Source of the DNA: Anaerolineales bacterium UBA5069
GTDB lineage: Bacteria > Chloroflexota > Anaerolineae > Caldilineales > Caldilineaceae
DNA: 6,326 nt
Direction: 5' to 3'
Assembly: GCA_002415895.1 (NCBI GenBank)
Contig: DIAV01000091.1
Location: 1,563-7,888 of the forward strand
The notes beneath the pieces are model-generated. The model was not told the origin of the DNA and did no database searches. It saw nothing but the letters and a program-made list of their open reading frames with translations. Both the position numbers and the translations under genes were made by a program. Shown piece by piece: positions 1-5,895 of the stretch; positions within the stretch are counted from its first letter, which is position 1, and every line of letters begins with the position of its first letter.

Positions 1-773
1 TCCACACCCTCCACGGCGCGCCCGGCGCGCAGCGCGGGGTAGGTGAAGCGCACCCAGCCATTGACCGAATCTTCCACAGGGCCCGTGTAAATTTCGCCGC
101 TGGGCATGTTACGGCGACCATCGCTATTCATGAATGTGCGCCCGGCAATGGAGAGGCGCAGGTCCACATTGGGGCCGCGCACAGTCACCTCCTGTTTGCC
201 CGCCAGCCAATCCACAAGGCGCTGCTGGCGATCATGCACCTGCCGCCAGTGGGCCACGGGGTCCGGTTGATCGGCCGCAGTGGCTGCGTAGACAAAATCC
301 TCATACTCGCGCAGGCTCATCTCGGCCTCCTGCGCATAGGCGGCGCAGGGAAAGAGCGTGAGCACCCAGCGGAAATCACCGGCAGCGGCGCGCTGCATCA
401 TGGTTTGCTGGTAGGCGCGACGGCCCCGCTGGAGTTGCTGGGCGCGTGCCGGCGGCAGCGACGTGAGAGCGCGCGTATTGGCCGCGGCATCAATCGAGAT
501 GCGTACGTCGGCCTTTTCGGCAACAAGTTGCTCAAACGGTGATGCCCAACCCAGTTGCGCGTCGGTGGCGGCATGCGCAAAGGCATCGATGACGCCCTCG
601 TTCTCCAGCAACACGGTTGGGTGCGCGCCCGCCGCCGTCACTGCGCGCACAGTCTCCTCCACAAGGGGCAGCCCCGCTACATGGCTGCGAATGACAACCC
701 AATCGTTCGGCTGCACCTCTGTGCAGTAGTGAACGAGCAGGTTGGCCAGATTGGTAATGCGTGGGTCTGTCAT
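1..773 (-). CDS. M29-family metallo-aminopeptidase (partial; C-terminus beyond left edge)
   Basis: Reading the minus strand from the ATG at 773 gives 257 uninterrupted codons to the window edge. The product begins MTDPRITNLANLLVHYC, which matches the start of M29 (aminopeptidase T/AmpS/PepS) enzymes. These are cytoplasmic, two-metal exopeptidases that remove N-terminal residues from peptides. The N-terminal domain is visible: WVVIRSHVAGLPLVEE near residues 25-40 and a segment around residue 150 containing AQEAEMSLREYEDFVY. At about residues 222-234 lies the family signature NMPSGEIYTGPVE, whose Glu227 corresponds to the first metal-binding Glu. The remaining metal ligands, in the last 110-150 residues of a usual 370-410 aa protein, lie outside the window. 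There is no signal peptide. The ATG is preceded by no clear Shine-Dalgarno sequence, but no upstream in-frame start is better, and an extended -10 promoter lies about 50 bp upstream. It is transcribed divergently from the amylase gene. Family assignment is firm; substrate preference is unknown. Confidence 0.9.
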   Translation of the reverse strand, partial: MTDPRITNLANLLVHYCTEVQPNDWVVIRSHVAGLPLVEETVRAVTAAGAHPTVLLENEGVIDAFAHAATDAQLGWASPFEQLVAEKADVRISIDAAANTRALTSLPPARAQQLQRGRRAYQQTMMQRAAAGDFRWVLTLFPCAAYAQEAEMSLREYEDFVYAATAADQPDPVAHWRQVHDRQQRLVDWLAGKQEVTVRGPNVDLRLSIAGRTFMNSDGRRNMPSGEIYTGPVEDSVNGWVRFTYPALRAGRAVEGV

Positions 774-825
774 AGGTGTATGTCTCAGCGTGGTGGCGCC
801 GCCGAACGCATGGAGCGCCGGAATC

Positions 826-854
826 ATTATAGCAGCCCGTGCGCGAGGTGACAG
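826..854 (-). promoter_or_regulatory. Sigma70-type promoter for the M29 peptidase gene
   Basis: On the minus strand the -10 box is a perfect TATAAT (826-831) with an upstream TG, making an extended -10 (TGCTATAAT, 826-834). A 17-nt spacer separates it from CTGTCA (849-854), a four-of-six match to TTGACA. Transcription would start near 819 and give a leader of about 46 nt before the ATG at 773. This is a match to consensus only; there is no transcript evidence. Confidence 0.65.
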
Positions 855-864
855 TGCGGCGTGG

Positions 865-893
865 TTGACAGCCCCGCGCCGCTGTGACAGAAT
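865..893 (+). promoter_or_regulatory. Sigma70-type promoter for the GH13 amylase gene
   Basis: A perfect TTGACA (865-870) is followed after 17 nt by CAGAAT (888-893), a four-of-six -10 box. A TG at 885-886 makes it an extended -10. The predicted start of transcription near 900 gives a leader of about 66 nt. The -35 boxes of this promoter and of the leftward peptidase promoter are only 10 bp apart, so a regulator binding here could affect both genes. Confidence 0.6.
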
Positions 894-901
894 CACCTAC
901 T

Positions 902-922
902 GGCTGCGGAACGTCCGCAGCC
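902..922 (+). promoter_or_regulatory. Perfect 21-bp palindrome in the amylase leader (operator or RNA hairpin)
   Basis: Nine bases, GGCTGCGGA (902-910), are repeated exactly inverted as TCCGCAGCC (914-922) around the three bases ACG. The palindrome sits at about +2 to +22 of the predicted amylase transcript. That placement fits a repressor operator, for example for a LacI/MalR-type sugar regulator, or a stable hairpin at the 5' end of the mRNA. There is no run of T after it, so it is not a standard intrinsic terminator. Which role applies cannot be told from sequence alone. Confidence 0.55.
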
Positions 923-952
923 TCTGCTTGCCACCCGGAGCACCGCTCCCCT

Positions 953-960
953 AAAGGAGT
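953..960 (+). promoter_or_regulatory. Strong ribosome binding site for the GH13 gene
   Basis: AAAGGAGT lies just upstream of the GTG at 966, with GGAG ending 6 nt before it. It is the best Shine-Dalgarno match in the window, and it fixes the GTG rather than a downstream codon as the start. The GGAGT could pair with GCTCC at 945-949, which can also pair with GGAGC at 937-941. Confidence 0.85.
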
Positions 961-965
961 TCTTT

Positions 966-2450
966 GTGGAAGTCACCACCCCCGACTGGGTTAAACGCGC
1001 TGTCTTTTACCAGATCTTTCCCGACCGTTTTGCGCGCAGCGCACGCACGCCCCATCCGCGCGGCATCCAGTTCATGCCCTGGGGCAGTGATCCGGCCCTG
1101 CAGGGTTTTCAGGGGGGCGACCTCTATGGTGTGGCCGAGAAACTCAACTATTTGCAGGATCTCGGGGTTACCGCGCTCTACCTCAACCCCATCTTCGCGT
1201 CCGCCTCCAACCATCGTTATCACACCTTTGACTATATGACAGTGGACCCGCTGCTGGGCGGCAACGTTGCACTGCGCGAGTTGCTTGATGAGGCGCACGC
1301 GCGCAACATGAATGTTGTGCTTGATGGCGTCTTTAATCATGCCAGCCGCGGCTTCTGGCCCTTCCATCACGTGCTTGAAACAGGTGGCGACTCGCCTTAC
1401 ATCGATTGGTTCACCGTCAACGGCTGGCCGCTCAACCCCTATCCCCGCTCGCCGCACGAAGAGACAAATTACGCGGCGTGGTGGGATCTGGCGGCACTGC
1501 CCAAGCTCAACGTGGCCAATCCGGGGGTGCGCGATTATCTGCTCGAGGTGTCGCGCTATTGGATCGACTTCGGTATTGACGGCTGGCGGCTCGATGTGCC
1601 CGAGGAAATTGACGACGTGGATTTCTGGCACGCCTTCCGCGCAACCGTCAAGGCAGCCAACCCCAATGCGTATATCGTGGGCGAAATCTGGCACGATGGT
1701 ACGGCATGGCTGCAAGGCGATCGTTTTGATGCAGTCATGAACTATGTTTTCAGCCGTGCGGCCATCTCCTACTTTGGCGCGTCCACGCTGCGCGCCGACT
1801 ACCGCCCCGGCGGCTACGAACTGGCCCCTTCCAGCGGCAAGCAGTTCTCCAAACGCGTTGAGCGCATGCTGGCCCTGCATCACCCGCAGGTGACGCACGC
1901 ACAACTCAACCTGCTGGACAGCCACGACACGGCGCGCCTACCGTGGATTGTGGGCGAGGATGAGTCGGCGGTGCGTCTCTGTATCCTCTTCCAAATGACC
2001 ATGCCCGGCGCGCCCTGTCTCTACTACGGTACCGAGGTGGGCATGACCGGCGGCCATGACCCCGATTGTCGCGCGGCCTTCCCCTGGGACGAGCAGGAAC
2101 TGTGGAATCACGATTTGCGCGCGTTTGTGCAGCGCGTGATTGCGTTGCGTCATGCGCATGAGGCGCTCAGCCTGGGCAGTTACCAAACGCTCTATGCCGA
2201 CCGCACCATTTTTGCCTATCAGCGCGACTCTGTGGGGGAGTCGGCTGTTGTCATCTTTAACGCTGGTGAAGAACCGGCACAGATCGCCATCAAACCAGCA
2301 GCGACACCAGCGGTTGCAAAACCTACCGAAGGCGCTGTGTATCACGAGTTGCTGGAGGGCGCACAGAATGTGGCCATTCGGCACGGTGAGCTTGGCCCGG
2401 TTATGGTGCCTGCGCGTGGCGCGGTGGTGCTTGTCCATTGCACGCCGTGA
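966..2450 (+). CDS. GH13 alpha-amylase family enzyme (neopullulanase/cyclomaltodextrinase-like), lacking N-domain
   Basis: This 494-residue intracellular glycoside hydrolase probably cleaves alpha-1,4 (and possibly alpha-1,6) bonds in maltodextrins, cyclodextrins or pullulan fragments. It opens directly with the barrel (WVKRAVFYQIFPDRF, 8-22). The GH13 conserved regions follow in order: DGVFNH (120-125), LPKLN (178-182), GWRLDV with the nucleophile Asp210, VGEIWHD with the acid/base Glu240, and LLDSHD with Asp321. The LPKLN form (compare MPKLN) and the later DPDCR...FPWD segment (365-375) point to the neopullulanase/cyclomaltodextrinase/maltogenic amylase group (GH13_20). A beta-rich C-terminal domain covers roughly 405-494. 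Most members of that group are about 580 aa because of an N-terminal dimerisation domain of about 120 aa, which is absent here. No signal peptide is seen, so it should be cytoplasmic. The start is GTG behind a strong ribosome binding site. All catalytic residues are present. Exact substrate is not determined. Confidence 0.93.
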   Translation: MEVTTPDWVKRAVFYQIFPDRFARSARTPHPRGIQFMPWGSDPALQGFQGGDLYGVAEKLNYLQDLGVTALYLNPIFASASNHRYHTFDYMTVDPLLGGNVALRELLDEAHARNMNVVLDGVFNHASRGFWPFHHVLETGGDSPYIDWFTVNGWPLNPYPRSPHEETNYAAWWDLAALPKLNVANPGVRDYLLEVSRYWIDFGIDGWRLDVPEEIDDVDFWHAFRATVKAANPNAYIVGEIWHDGTAWLQGDRFDAVMNYVFSRAAISYFGASTLRADYRPGGYELAPSSGKQFSKRVERMLALHHPQVTHAQLNLLDSHDTARLPWIVGEDESAVRLCILFQMTMPGAPCLYYGTEVGMTGGHDPDCRAAFPWDEQELWNHDLRAFVQRVIALRHAHEALSLGSYQTLYADRTIFAYQRDSVGESAVVIFNAGEEPAQIAIKPAATPAVAKPTEGAVYHELLEGAQNVAIRHGELGPVMVPARGAVVLVHCTP

Positions 2451-2658
2451 CGCAAGGTCGCGCGGGGGTTAGGCAGGCAAGGACGCAAAGCAAAACAGAA
2501 TCTAGCCCAGGCAGAGAGCTACGCCCAGATGCTGAACCGGGCGCAGAAGACTGTTGATCCTGCTGTGGTTGTTCCGTGCGCCCTTGCCCACATTGCATCC
2601 TGGCCGCCTTCCGTCAAATCAATACGCCGGTCTACCGGCAGATGGACAATGACCCGCC
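2451..2658 (+). other. Non-coding gap with hairpins between the amylase and lipid kinase genes
   Basis: These 208 nt hold no convincing gene. A 7-bp perfect stem pairs GGGCGCA (2539-2545) with TGCGCCC (2577-2583) across 31 nt; GAA (2546-2548) and TTC (2572-2574) could extend it past a 2-nt bulge. A second hairpin, GCCGG-TCTA-CCGGC (2626-2639), ends 19 nt before the kinase start. I see no T-rich terminator after the amylase stop and no good promoter for the kinase, so read-through from the amylase is possible. The gap is long for a simple operon spacer and may hold a leader or small RNA, but no known RNA family is recognised. Confidence 0.4.
2626..2639 (+). repeat. Small inverted repeat just upstream of the lipid kinase start
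   Basis: GCCGG and CCGGC flank the tetraloop TCTA. The hairpin would form in the mRNA 19 nt before the GTG start, in a leader with no good Shine-Dalgarno sequence. A five-pair stem is short enough to arise by chance in GC-rich DNA. Confidence 0.4.
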
Positions 2659-3594
2659 GTGCAAACATTGATTATCTTCAATCCATATTCGGGGCGCGGG
2701 GCGGGGTTGCGCGCCAAGGATTCACTCTGTGCGGCCCTCAAGCGCGCCGAAATCAAGTTCGACATGGTGGAGACTGAGCACGCCGGCCACGCCATTTTGC
2801 TCGCACACCGCGCACGCATTGGGGGCTACAGCACGGTTGTGGCCGCAGGCGGCGACGGCACAATTAGCGAAGTCGTCAACGGCCTCATGCGCGCCAGCGT
2901 AAGCGATGGCAGCGCACTGGCAGGCACACTGGGCGTTATGCCCATTGGCAGCGGCAATGACTTTGCCACCATGGTTGGCGCGTCGCTCGATCTGGAGCAG
3001 GCTGCAGAGCGGCTAGCCGCCGGCCAGACGCGCATTGTTGATGTGGGCCGCGCCCACTACAAGGTGGAAGGCGTTTGGTCCGACCGCTATTTTGACAACA
3101 ACATGGGCCTTGGTCTGGAAGCGGCAGTGATTATTGAGAGCAACAAGATACGGCGGTTGCGCGGCGTGATCCTCTATGCCACTGCCGCCGTGCGTGCGCT
3201 CATCAAGCAGAAGTCACCCCACATGCATCTGCGCTGGGAAGGCGCGGACGGCGAGATTGGCGAACGCGATGAGGGCACATTGCTTGTGTCGGTGGGCAAC
3301 AGCCAGCGCGCAGGCGGCGGCTTCTACTTAACGCCGGACGCGCGCCTGGACAGCACATTGCTCGACGTGGCCATTGCCAAGGACATCTCGCGGCCGGCGG
3401 TGCTGGCGCTCCTGCCGCGCGCCATGTTTGGCAAGCACACGGGCCACCCCGCCGTCACCATGCTGCGCATCAAAAAACTCACTATCGCCATTGCCGATGG
3501 TGCGCCCATGCAAATGGATGGCGAGATCATGGCCGAAAAGGTCAACGAAGTGGAGATTACCGTGCTGCCGCAGCGCTTGCGCGTGATTGTGTAG
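2659..3594 (+). CDS. Diacylglycerol/lipid kinase family protein (DAGK catalytic domain)
   Basis: The 311-residue product belongs to the DgkB/YegS-type lipid kinases, which transfer the ATP gamma-phosphate to diacylglycerol or related lipids at the membrane and feed phospholipid recycling. The family features appear in order: a beta strand and FNPYSGRG loop (7-14), the nucleotide-binding GGDGT (64-68) followed by ISEVVNGL, PIGSGNDFA (95-103), the C-domain segment from NSQRAGGGFYL to LDV (214-237), and QMDGE (285-289) near the end. Length is typical (about 300 aa). No transmembrane segment or signal peptide is seen, as expected for a peripheral enzyme. The GTG at 2659 is chosen because MQTLIIFNP is the usual family start; the nearby ATG codons at 2642 and 2649 are out of frame. 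The ribosome binding site is weak. It lies 208 nt after the amylase gene and is closed by a terminator hairpin. Lipid substrate is uncertain; sphingosine-like or other lipid alcohols are alternatives. Confidence 0.92.
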   Translation: MQTLIIFNPYSGRGAGLRAKDSLCAALKRAEIKFDMVETEHAGHAILLAHRARIGGYSTVVAAGGDGTISEVVNGLMRASVSDGSALAGTLGVMPIGSGNDFATMVGASLDLEQAAERLAAGQTRIVDVGRAHYKVEGVWSDRYFDNNMGLGLEAAVIIESNKIRRLRGVILYATAAVRALIKQKSPHMHLRWEGADGEIGERDEGTLLVSVGNSQRAGGGFYLTPDARLDSTLLDVAIAKDISRPAVLALLPRAMFGKHTGHPAVTMLRIKKLTIAIADGAPMQMDGEIMAEKVNEVEITVLPQRLRVIV

Positions 3595-3627
3595 AACCGC
3601 CGGATGTCGGGTCATGAGACTGCGCCG

Positions 3628-3654
3628 AGGCGCCGGCATTGGGCCGGCGCCTTT
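3628..3654 (+). terminator. Intrinsic terminator after the lipid kinase gene
   Basis: A perfect 10-bp GC-rich stem, AGGCGCCGGC (3628-3637) with GCCGGCGCCT (3643-3652), closes a 5-nt loop (ATTGG) and ends in TTT. It lies 34 nt after the kinase stop codon. The T run is short, so termination may be partial, or the stem may serve as a 3'-end stabiliser. Confidence 0.75.
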
Positions 3655-3758
3655 CACATACAAGCGCGATTGTGCATTTGCTGCGAGCGCCGAGCAGGGA
3701 ACTTCGATTGGCCATGAGGAATCAATACAGCGTTCGATGCCTGTCCGTGCACCGCCTC

Positions 3759-3767
3759 TGCTATAAT
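3759..3767 (+). promoter_or_regulatory. Extended -10 promoter for the membrane-protein gene
   Basis: TGCTATAAT is a perfect -10 box (3762-3767) with the extended TG. The flanking ten bases CTGCTATAAT are identical to those of the leftward peptidase promoter. No good -35 lies at 16-18 nt; CTGTCC at 3741-3746 (15-nt spacer) is the best candidate, which an extended -10 can tolerate. Transcription would begin near 3774, giving a leader of about 80 nt. Confidence 0.55.
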
Positions 3768-3794
3768 TGCTGCGTGGGTCCGGCTTAAGCGAGT

Positions 3795-3826
3795 GCCGCA
3801 CCGTACAACACAGGCCGCACCGTACA
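3795..3826 (+). repeat. 13-bp perfect direct repeat in the membrane-protein leader
   Basis: GCCGCACCGTACA occurs exactly at 3795-3807 and again at 3814-3826, a period of 19 bp, shortly downstream of the predicted promoter and 30 nt before the start codon. Two copies about two helical turns apart could be tandem regulator sites, or the product of a short duplication. Both copies are transcribed but not translated. Confidence 0.6.
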
Positions 3827-3855
3827 CATTGCACGCCTTCTGAGCAGCCGATGGC

Positions 3856-4950
3856 ATGAACCGAGAGCCGCTGACGCCAATACGCGAATTGGACACCACG
3901 CCCACAGCACAGGATGTGCGCGCACGACAACCTGCGCACACTACGCACCCGGCACGCACAGGCCGCCCTGCCCAAACAAGTTGGGTGGCGGCGGCAATGG
4001 CGCATGGGCGCGCCCTGCTGACGCCTGGTTACTGGCGCGGCAATCTGCCCGCCTCAAGCGCAACGCTCAACGCCCAACTCTGGGTTGATGCTGCGCCCTG
4101 GCGGCTCACAGCAGGTTGGGTCTTCATTGCCGGGCTGCTGGCCGGTGGCGCGCTCCAGCAGTGGCAAGCCATCGACATCAAGGATCTGCTGCTCCTGTGG
4201 CTGCTGGTGGATTTGCTGTGGGGCGCGCTCTGGAGGCTGGCGGGCGGGCGGGCGGCCATCCTCGGCCTGGGGGCAGCAGCAGGCGATGGCACGCTTCGTC
4301 TTCCCTACATGCAGGGCAACTCGCCCGCCGCGCAACTGCTCAGCCTTGACGAGCGCAATTCGCTGCCCTACCTTGTGCGCGTTGCGCTGCCCACGCTGCT
4401 GGTCGCACTCGTGGTGGCGGCCGTGCTCGGCGTGCCTGCGCTCATCAGTACAGGCGCGCTGGTCATTGTCACCGTGGGTGGATGGATTCTACGCCGCACG
4501 CTGCAAACGCCGCCGCTCCTGCTCCACGCCGTGGCCATGGTCGCGCTCCCGTGGCTGCTGACGCTGCTCCAGGTTGGCGCCACGCCGGACAGCACTGTCT
4601 GGCCTGCAGCCGTAGCGCTGGGCGTCTTGTGGACGCTGCACACATGGGGCGAGGCCCGCAGTGCTGTGTGGCAGCAGGAACGTTCAACGGATCGTCAGCA
4701 GGATTGGCAGCCCGCGTACACAGAGCAAGCTGGCCAGGTTGACCGGTTGGCGCTCTGGCTCATGGGTGCAATGCAGGTGGGGCTGCTCCTGCTGCTGGTT
4801 GTGAACAAAACGCCATTGTGGGCGCCCATTGTCGCCATCCTGCTGCTGCCCACCTGGCTGCGCACGCTGCGCAAATTGCCGCTGGTCGGTCTATCGGGCT
4901 GGTGGATGGCCGCGTTTCTCGTAAGCGCGCTGGCTCTGGGCTGGCGCTAG
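3856..4950 (+). CDS. Polytopic integral membrane protein of unknown function
   Basis: I do not recognise this 364-residue protein. Residues 1-60 form a polar tail rich in Arg, Pro, Thr, His and Ala with no signal peptide. Hydrophobic segments follow at about 85-103, 109-127, 173-193, 196-212, 222-240, 249-263, 297-316, 320-335 and 345-362, so roughly eight or nine membrane spans. Polar loops lie at 140-170 ([22 protein letters not shown]) and 264-296 ([27 protein letters not shown]). The span count and the loop between spans 6 and 7 recall UbiA-type prenyltransferases, but the Asp-rich NDxxD motifs are missing, so I do not assign that function. The ATG at 3856 has little Shine-Dalgarno support; ATG 3997 (residue 48) is an alternative that would drop the polar tail without losing any span. 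It is 58 nt upstream of the HD-domain gene on the same strand, which suggests co-transcription. Coding status is well supported by its hydrophobic periodicity; function is unknown. Confidence 0.82.
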   Translation: MNREPLTPIRELDTTPTAQDVRARQPAHTTHPARTGRPAQTSWVAAAMAHGRALLTPGYWRGNLPASSATLNAQLWVDAAPWRLTAGWVFIAGLLAGGALQQWQAIDIKDLLLLWLLVDLLWGALWRLAGGRAAILGLGAAAGDGTLRLPYMQGNSPAAQLLSLDERNSLPYLVRVALPTLLVALVVAAVLGVPALISTGALVIVTVGGWILRRTLQTPPLLLHAVAMVALPWLLTLLQVGATPDSTVWPAAVALGVLWTLHTWGEARSAVWQQERSTDRQQDWQPAYTEQAGQVDRLALWLMGAMQVGLLLLLVVNKTPLWAPIVAILLLPTWLRTLRKLPLVGLSGWWMAAFLVSALALGWR

Positions 4951-4995
4951 GGCCCTGGCCGTAACAGTGCCTTTACCCCTTAAATTGTCAGGAAT

Positions 4996-5000
4996 GAGGA
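4996..5000 (+). promoter_or_regulatory. Ribosome binding site deciding the start of the HD-domain gene
   Basis: GAGGA lies 8 nt before the ATG at 5009. The other in-frame starts, GTG 4967 and ATG 4994, have no properly spaced site, so 5009 is preferred. Confidence 0.65.
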
Positions 5001-5008
5001 TTGTCATC

Positions 5009-5854
5009 ATGCCCAAAGCCCCCAAAACGGTAGCAAGTCCAGTTGCAAACAACAGCGAATTGCACGACGCCGAAGCGCGTGACGCCGAGCGAATTGCCGC
5101 GGCCATTGAGCGCGGCGCGGTTGAAAATGAAAAAGTGCAGGCGCGCAACGCTGCACCTGCGCAGCACAGCGAAAATGGGCGCACGCGCAACGGTCCCCTG
5201 ATGGTGGATGCACTGAAACGCGACCCCGAAGTCACGGCATTTCTCCAGCGCTCCAACGAATTCATGCTCACACTGGGCTACACGGAGCACGGCCAGCGCC
5301 ACGCCGGGTTGGTGGGCCACATTGCCGAAAACGTGCTCACTCGGCTGAACCACCCCGAACGCACCTGCCAACTAGCCAACGTGGCAGGCTATCTGCACGA
5401 TGTGGGCAATTGTGTTCACCGCGAACACCACGCCCAAAGCGGCGCGCTGATTGCCTACAGCATTCTCTCGCGCATGGGCCTTGCCACAGATGAGTGCGCG
5501 CTGGTGATGAACGCGATTGGCAACCACGAGGAAGAGCGGGGCACCGCAATTACCCCCGTCTCGGCGGCCGTCATCATTGCCGACAAGGCCGATGTCCACC
5601 GCAGCCGCGTGCAGAACCCCGACATGAAGGCCTTCGACATCCACGACCGCGTAAACTACGCCTCCACGCGCAGCTTTGTGCGCGTGCGCCCCGAAGAAAA
5701 GGTGATTGCGCTGGAACTGGAGATTGACACCAACTATGCAACCGTCATCGAATACTTTGAAATCTTTCTGGGGCGCATGACCATGATGCGCCAGGCTTGC
5801 GAATTCCTGGGTTGCAAATACCACCTGATTATCAACGATACGCAATTTACGTAA
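5009..5854 (+). CDS. HD-domain metal-dependent phosphohydrolase
   Basis: With the start at 5009 the protein has 281 residues. An Ala/Glu-rich charged segment covers about 1-60, followed by an HD domain that hydrolyses a phosphate ester or nucleotide using bound metal. Numbered from this start, the likely ligands are His98 (in [13 protein letters not shown]), the signature YLHDVGN with His130-Asp131, His140/141 (in [10 protein letters not shown]), His173 in GNHEEE, and Asp192 in [12 protein letters not shown]. The stretch [11 protein letters not shown] (209-219) and a tail with [10 protein letters not shown] (248-257) and IIND match a widely distributed stand-alone HD family of undefined substrate, common in Firmicutes and Chloroflexota. 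All core HD residues are intact, so it should be active. No membrane segment is seen. It follows the membrane-protein gene by 58 nt and precedes the FAH gene by 41 nt. A longer form from GTG 4967 (295 aa) is possible but less likely. The substrate cannot be read from the sequence. Confidence 0.88.
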   Translation: MPKAPKTVASPVANNSELHDAEARDAERIAAAIERGAVENEKVQARNAAPAQHSENGRTRNGPLMVDALKRDPEVTAFLQRSNEFMLTLGYTEHGQRHAGLVGHIAENVLTRLNHPERTCQLANVAGYLHDVGNCVHREHHAQSGALIAYSILSRMGLATDECALVMNAIGNHEEERGTAITPVSAAVIIADKADVHRSRVQNPDMKAFDIHDRVNYASTRSFVRVRPEEKVIALELEIDTNYATVIEYFEIFLGRMTMMRQACEFLGCKYHLIINDTQFT

Positions 5855-5881
5855 ACCTGATCCACAGAGATCGGCAACAAC

Positions 5882-5886
5882 GAGGA
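5882..5886 (+). promoter_or_regulatory. Ribosome binding site of the FAH-family gene
   Basis: GAGGA lies 9 nt before the ATG at 5896. It is too close to the out-of-frame ATG at 5888, so it selects 5896. Confidence 0.7.
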
Positions 5887-5895
5887 TATGCACTT

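Noticed and set aside
134..954. Several plus-strand frames opposite the M29 peptidase and in the divergent promoter region
   Set aside because: The minus strand carries a continuous, recognisable peptidase through this stretch, and the frames run into promoter sequence.
951..1925. A 324-codon open frame on the minus strand opposite the amylase gene
   Set aside because: It is antisense to a gene with every GH13 catalytic motif, and its translation resembles no family. Long antisense open frames are usual in GC-rich coding DNA.
2478..2520. AAGGACGCAAAGC resembles the core of the cyclic-di-GMP-I (GEMM) riboswitch
   Set aside because: The hairpin that must precede this core and the GGCCTAA-type and tetraloop-receptor parts after it are absent; the match is confined to about 11 bases. 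A covariance-model search would settle it.
2529..2777. An 82-codon plus-strand frame overlapping the lipid kinase start
   Set aside because: It overlaps the conserved kinase N-terminus in another frame, and its translation shows no recognisable feature.
3328..4005. A 225-codon minus-strand frame across the lipid kinase end, terminator and membrane-protein start
   Set aside because: It runs through a clear terminator hairpin and promoter and opposes two supported genes; its Cys/Arg/His-rich translation looks non-coding.
3856..4950. Assigning the membrane protein as a UbiA-type prenyltransferase
   Set aside because: The span count is similar, but the NDxxD-type aspartate motifs needed for prenyl diphosphate binding are not present.
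4967..5008. Upstream GTG (4967) and ATG (4994) starts for the HD-domain gene
   Set aside because: Neither has a properly spaced ribosome binding site, whereas GAGGA sits 8 nt before ATG 5009; the extra residues add no conserved part.
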